Shown: positions 62,205-64,000 of the stretch, piece by piece
Layout: every line of letters starts with the position of its first letter
How positions within the stretch are numbered: position 1 is the stretch's first letter
NCBI GenBank assembly: GCA_050299175.1
Contig: JBNKVM010000023.1
Location: forward strand, 20,554 to 84,553
DNA: 64,000 bases
Origin: JAPHTQ01 sp050299175
Lineage (GTDB): Bacteria > Pseudomonadota > Gammaproteobacteria > Thiohalomonadales > Thiohalomonadaceae
Direction: 5' to 3'
Translations under genes and position numbers: made by a program
Notes under the pieces: model-generated
Told to the model about the DNA's origin: nothing
The model's database searches: none
What the model saw: only the letters and a program-made list of their open reading frames with translations

Positions 62205-62821
62205 GCCAGCATCTCCTCCAATTGCTTGACCGCCGGAACGGTCATCACGACCTTCTCAAAACCGATCAGGGTAACCGGGTTAACACGCTTCGCTTCGACC
62301 ACGTCGACGTGCGGCAGGTTACGCGCGGAGAGGAACAGATTGTCATCCACTTCGTGGGAGACGATCAGTACGTTGTTCAGGCCCATCTCTTTCAGCTTCG
62401 CATTGAGCTGCTTGGTCTTGGGCGCCTCAACAGCGAACTCCTCAACCACCATCAGACGCTCCTGGCGAACCAGTTCGGAGAGGATGGCCTGCAGGGCACC
62501 GCGGTACATCTTGCGGTTAACCTTCTGCGAAAAATCGCGATTGGTCGCAGCAAAGGTCTTACCGCCCCCACGCCACAGCGGGCTGCGGATGGTACCTGCA
62601 CGGGCACGACCAGTACCTTTCTGACGGAAAGGCTTGGCACCGCCACCGCTTACTGCGGAACGGCTTTTCTGACCCTTGGTGCCAGAACGGGCGGCCGCCA
62701 TGTAGGCGGTAACCACCTGGTGCACCAGGGCTTCGTTAAATTCACGGCCAAAGTTGCTATCGGACAACTCGACGCTGTTTTTGGAGGCACGACCGGTTGC
62801 GGTTGTCAGCTTCAGTTCCAT
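62201..62821 (-). CDS. rplD: 50S ribosomal protein L4
   Basis: L4 reaches into the exit tunnel and in E. coli attenuates the S10 operon. The 206 residues include FNEALVHQVVTAYMAAARSG and KPFRQKGTGRARAGTIRSPL. ATG 62821 is chosen because GGGGA lies seven bases upstream; ATG 62827 would leave only two bases. Confidence 0.96.
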   Translation of the reverse strand: MELKLTTATGRASKNSVELSDSNFGREFNEALVHQVVTAYMAAARSGTKGQKSRSAVSGGGAKPFRQKGTGRARAGTIRSPLWRGGGKTFAATNRDFSQKVNRKMYRGALQAILSELVRQERLMVVEEFAVEAPKTKQLNAKLKEMGLNNVLIVSHEVDDNLFLSARNLPHVDVVEAKRVNPVTLIGFEKVVMTVPAVKQLEEMLA

Positions 62822-62833
62822 GGTCATATCCCC

Positions 62834-63478
62834 TTATTTCTTGGCCTTGACGGCAGGTGTTACGACCACGTCGTTGCCCTTGGAACCGGGAACGGCACCC
62901 TTGATCAGGAGCAGGTTGCGCTCAGCATCGACCCGAACCACTTCCAGGTTCTGTGCGGTGCGCTTCTTGTTACCCATGTGACCGGCCATCTTCTTGCCCT
63001 TGAATACGCGGCCCGGAGTCTGATTCTGACCAATAGAACCGGGGGCGCGGTGGGACAGGGAGTTACCGTGGGTAGCATCCTGAGTACGGAAGTTGTGACG
63101 TTTGATAACACCAGCGAAGCCTTTACCGATGGTGGTACCGGAAACGTCCACCTTCTGGCCAGCTTCGAAGATATCGACCTTGATCTCGGACCCCGCTTCC
63201 ATACCCTCTCCTTCACCGTCGTTCAGACGGAATTCGCACAGGGCACGACCAGCCTCGACACCGGCCTTGGCGAAATGACCCGCCATGGGCTTGGTAACGC
63301 GGTTGGCGCGACGGCTACCGACGGTAACCTGCAGAGCGCTATAACCGTCGCTCTCCAGTGTTTTCACCTGGGAGACGCGGTTCGGCTCGACTTCGACGAC
63401 GGTCACGGGCACAGATACGCCATCTTCAGTAAAGACGCGTGTCATGCCGCATTTGCGACCAATAACACCAATTGCCAT
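62834..63478 (-). CDS. rplC: 50S ribosomal protein L3
   Basis: L3 starts 50S assembly near the peptidyl transferase centre. The 214 residues begin MAIGVIGRKCGMTRVF. The loop THGNSLSHRAPGSIGQNQTP is the family core, containing the glutamine that PrmB methylates in E. coli. ATG 63478 is set by homology. A structured gap of 105 bases separates it from rpsJ. Confidence 0.96.
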   Translation of the reverse strand: MAIGVIGRKCGMTRVFTEDGVSVPVTVVEVEPNRVSQVKTLESDGYSALQVTVGSRRANRVTKPMAGHFAKAGVEAGRALCEFRLNDGEGEGMEAGSEIKVDIFEAGQKVDVSGTTIGKGFAGVIKRHNFRTQDATHGNSLSHRAPGSIGQNQTPGRVFKGKKMAGHMGNKKRTAQNLEVVRVDAERNLLLIKGAVPGSKGNDVVVTPAVKAKK

Positions 63479-63500
63479 TGTTATAACCTCAAATAACACC

Positions 63501-63559
63501 GCACCGATTTCGATTGACCGGTGCTGAAACTTGACCGCCCCGACACCAGGCCGGGGCGG
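63501..63559 (-). promoter_or_regulatory. two hairpins between rpsJ and rplC
   Basis: Hairpin one has arms CCGCCCCG (63535-63542) and CGGGGCGG (63552-63559). Hairpin two has arms GCACCG (63501-63506) and CGGTGC (63519-63524). Neither is followed by a U-tract in the leftward transcript. The next hairpin-free stretch holds the rplC ribosome site. It may be a translational or attenuation control element. Confidence 0.5.
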
Positions 63560-63583
63560 CAACCGTATAAAAGGGCCAGTATT

Positions 63584-63895
63584 CTACTGCAATTTAATCT
63601 GGACGTCGACCCCTGCGGCCAGGTCCAGTTTCATCAGCGCGTCGACCGTCTTGTCAGTCGGGTCGACGATATCCATCAGCCGCTTGTGGGTGCGCAGCTC
63701 GTACTGATCACGCGCGTCCTTGTTGACGTGCGGAGAGATCAGAACGGTGAAACGCTCCTTTTTGGTCGGTAGCGGAATAGGGCCCTTAACCTGGGCACCG
63801 GTACGCTTTGCAGTTTCAACAATCTCACGGGCGGATTGATCGATCAGACGGTGATCAAAGGCCTTGAGACGAATACGGATCTTTTGATTAGCCAT
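63584..63895 (-). CDS. rpsJ: 30S ribosomal protein S10
   Basis: S10 is a 103-residue 30S protein that also serves as the NusE antitermination factor. It has RIRLKAFDHRLIDQSAREIV and GPIPLPTKKERFTVL. It lies only six bases after the tuf stop, so the S10 genes are read on from the str operon. Confidence 0.97.
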   Translation of the reverse strand: MANQKIRIRLKAFDHRLIDQSAREIVETAKRTGAQVKGPIPLPTKKERFTVLISPHVNKDARDQYELRTHKRLMDIVDPTDKTVDALMKLDLAAGVDVQIKLQ

Positions 63896-63901
63896 GTTTA
63901 A

Positions 63902-64000
63902 TTACTCGATGATTTTGGCAACGACACCGGCACCGACGGTGCGGCCACCCTCACGGATAGCGAAGCGCAGACCTTCGTCCATCGCGATAGGCGCGATCAG
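63902..64000 (-). CDS. tuf: elongation factor Tu, C-terminal end only
   Basis: The last 32 residues are in the window, including GLRFAIREGGRTVGAGVVAK. EF-Tu delivers aminoacyl-tRNA to the ribosome. The gene begins beyond the right edge. It lies directly before rpsJ, the str-to-S10 junction. Confidence 0.95.
   Translation of the reverse strand: MIAPIAMDEGLRFAIREGGRTVGAGVVAKIIE

Overview
This window is ordinary, gene-dense chromosome from a gammaproteobacterium. Base composition is fairly GC-rich and even along the window. The basis for the call is gene order: clpB, rluD, bamD, pilSR, minor pilins, ispH, fkpB, lspA, ileS, ribF, murJ, rpsT, proB, obgE, rpmA, rplU, ispB and tRNA-Pro follow the backbone I know from Pseudomonas aeruginosa, and the str/S10/spc/alpha ribosomal block has the standard order. 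The extra genes (a large multiheme cytochrome with fibronectin-type modules, a very short type IV pilin) do not look like Pseudomonas. A Chromatiales-type or other environmental respiratory lineage is a reasonable guess, but I cannot name a genus.

Layout. 1-11.5 kb: the start of clpB behind a heat-shock-type promoter; a QseBC/PmrAB-like two-component pair; a leftward operon rluD-pgeF-gcvR-def-acyltransferase; bamD and a nitroreductase; then leftward glnB, nadE, sucD and sucC. 11.6-25.6 kb: the type IV pilus region. pilS and pilR are followed by a PilR-type palindrome and a sigma-54 promoter. These drive a 59-residue pilin and a separate secreted Cys-rich protein, with an ABC permease/TPR protein/ATPase trio next. 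After tRNA-Thr come the minor pilins fimT, pilV, pilW, pilX, pilY1 and pilE. 25.6-37.8 kb: leftward ispH-fkpB-lspA-ileS-ribF-murJ, rightward rpsT, leftward proB and rplU-rpmA-obgE, rightward ispB and tRNA-Pro. 38-46 kb: an accessory block with a secreted pentaheme/FN3 protein of 1444 residues, its secreted partner, a CsgD-like LuxR regulator, ssb and an MFS transporter. 46.4-49.9 kb: uvrA and an S-adenosylmethionine hydrolase-like gene. 50-64 kb: the ribosomal superoperon read leftward from tuf to rplQ, with recognisable promoters at the S10/spc and spc/alpha boundaries.

The most interesting parts are three. (1) The pilS-pilR-short pilin-partner-ABC arrangement resembles deltaproteobacterial (Geobacter, Myxococcus) pilus loci more than standard gammaproteobacterial ones. 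The same window carries a large secreted multiheme cytochrome, so surface electron transfer is worth testing. (2) There are two small non-coding structured repeats: a 161-bp foldback element between proB and obgE, and a 144-bp unit behind tRNA-Pro that duplicates the tRNA 3' end in the manner of the E. coli tyrT repeats. (3) Ribosomal protein S4 carries a complete four-cysteine set. No CRISPR array, insertion sequence with a transposase, or prophage gene was seen.
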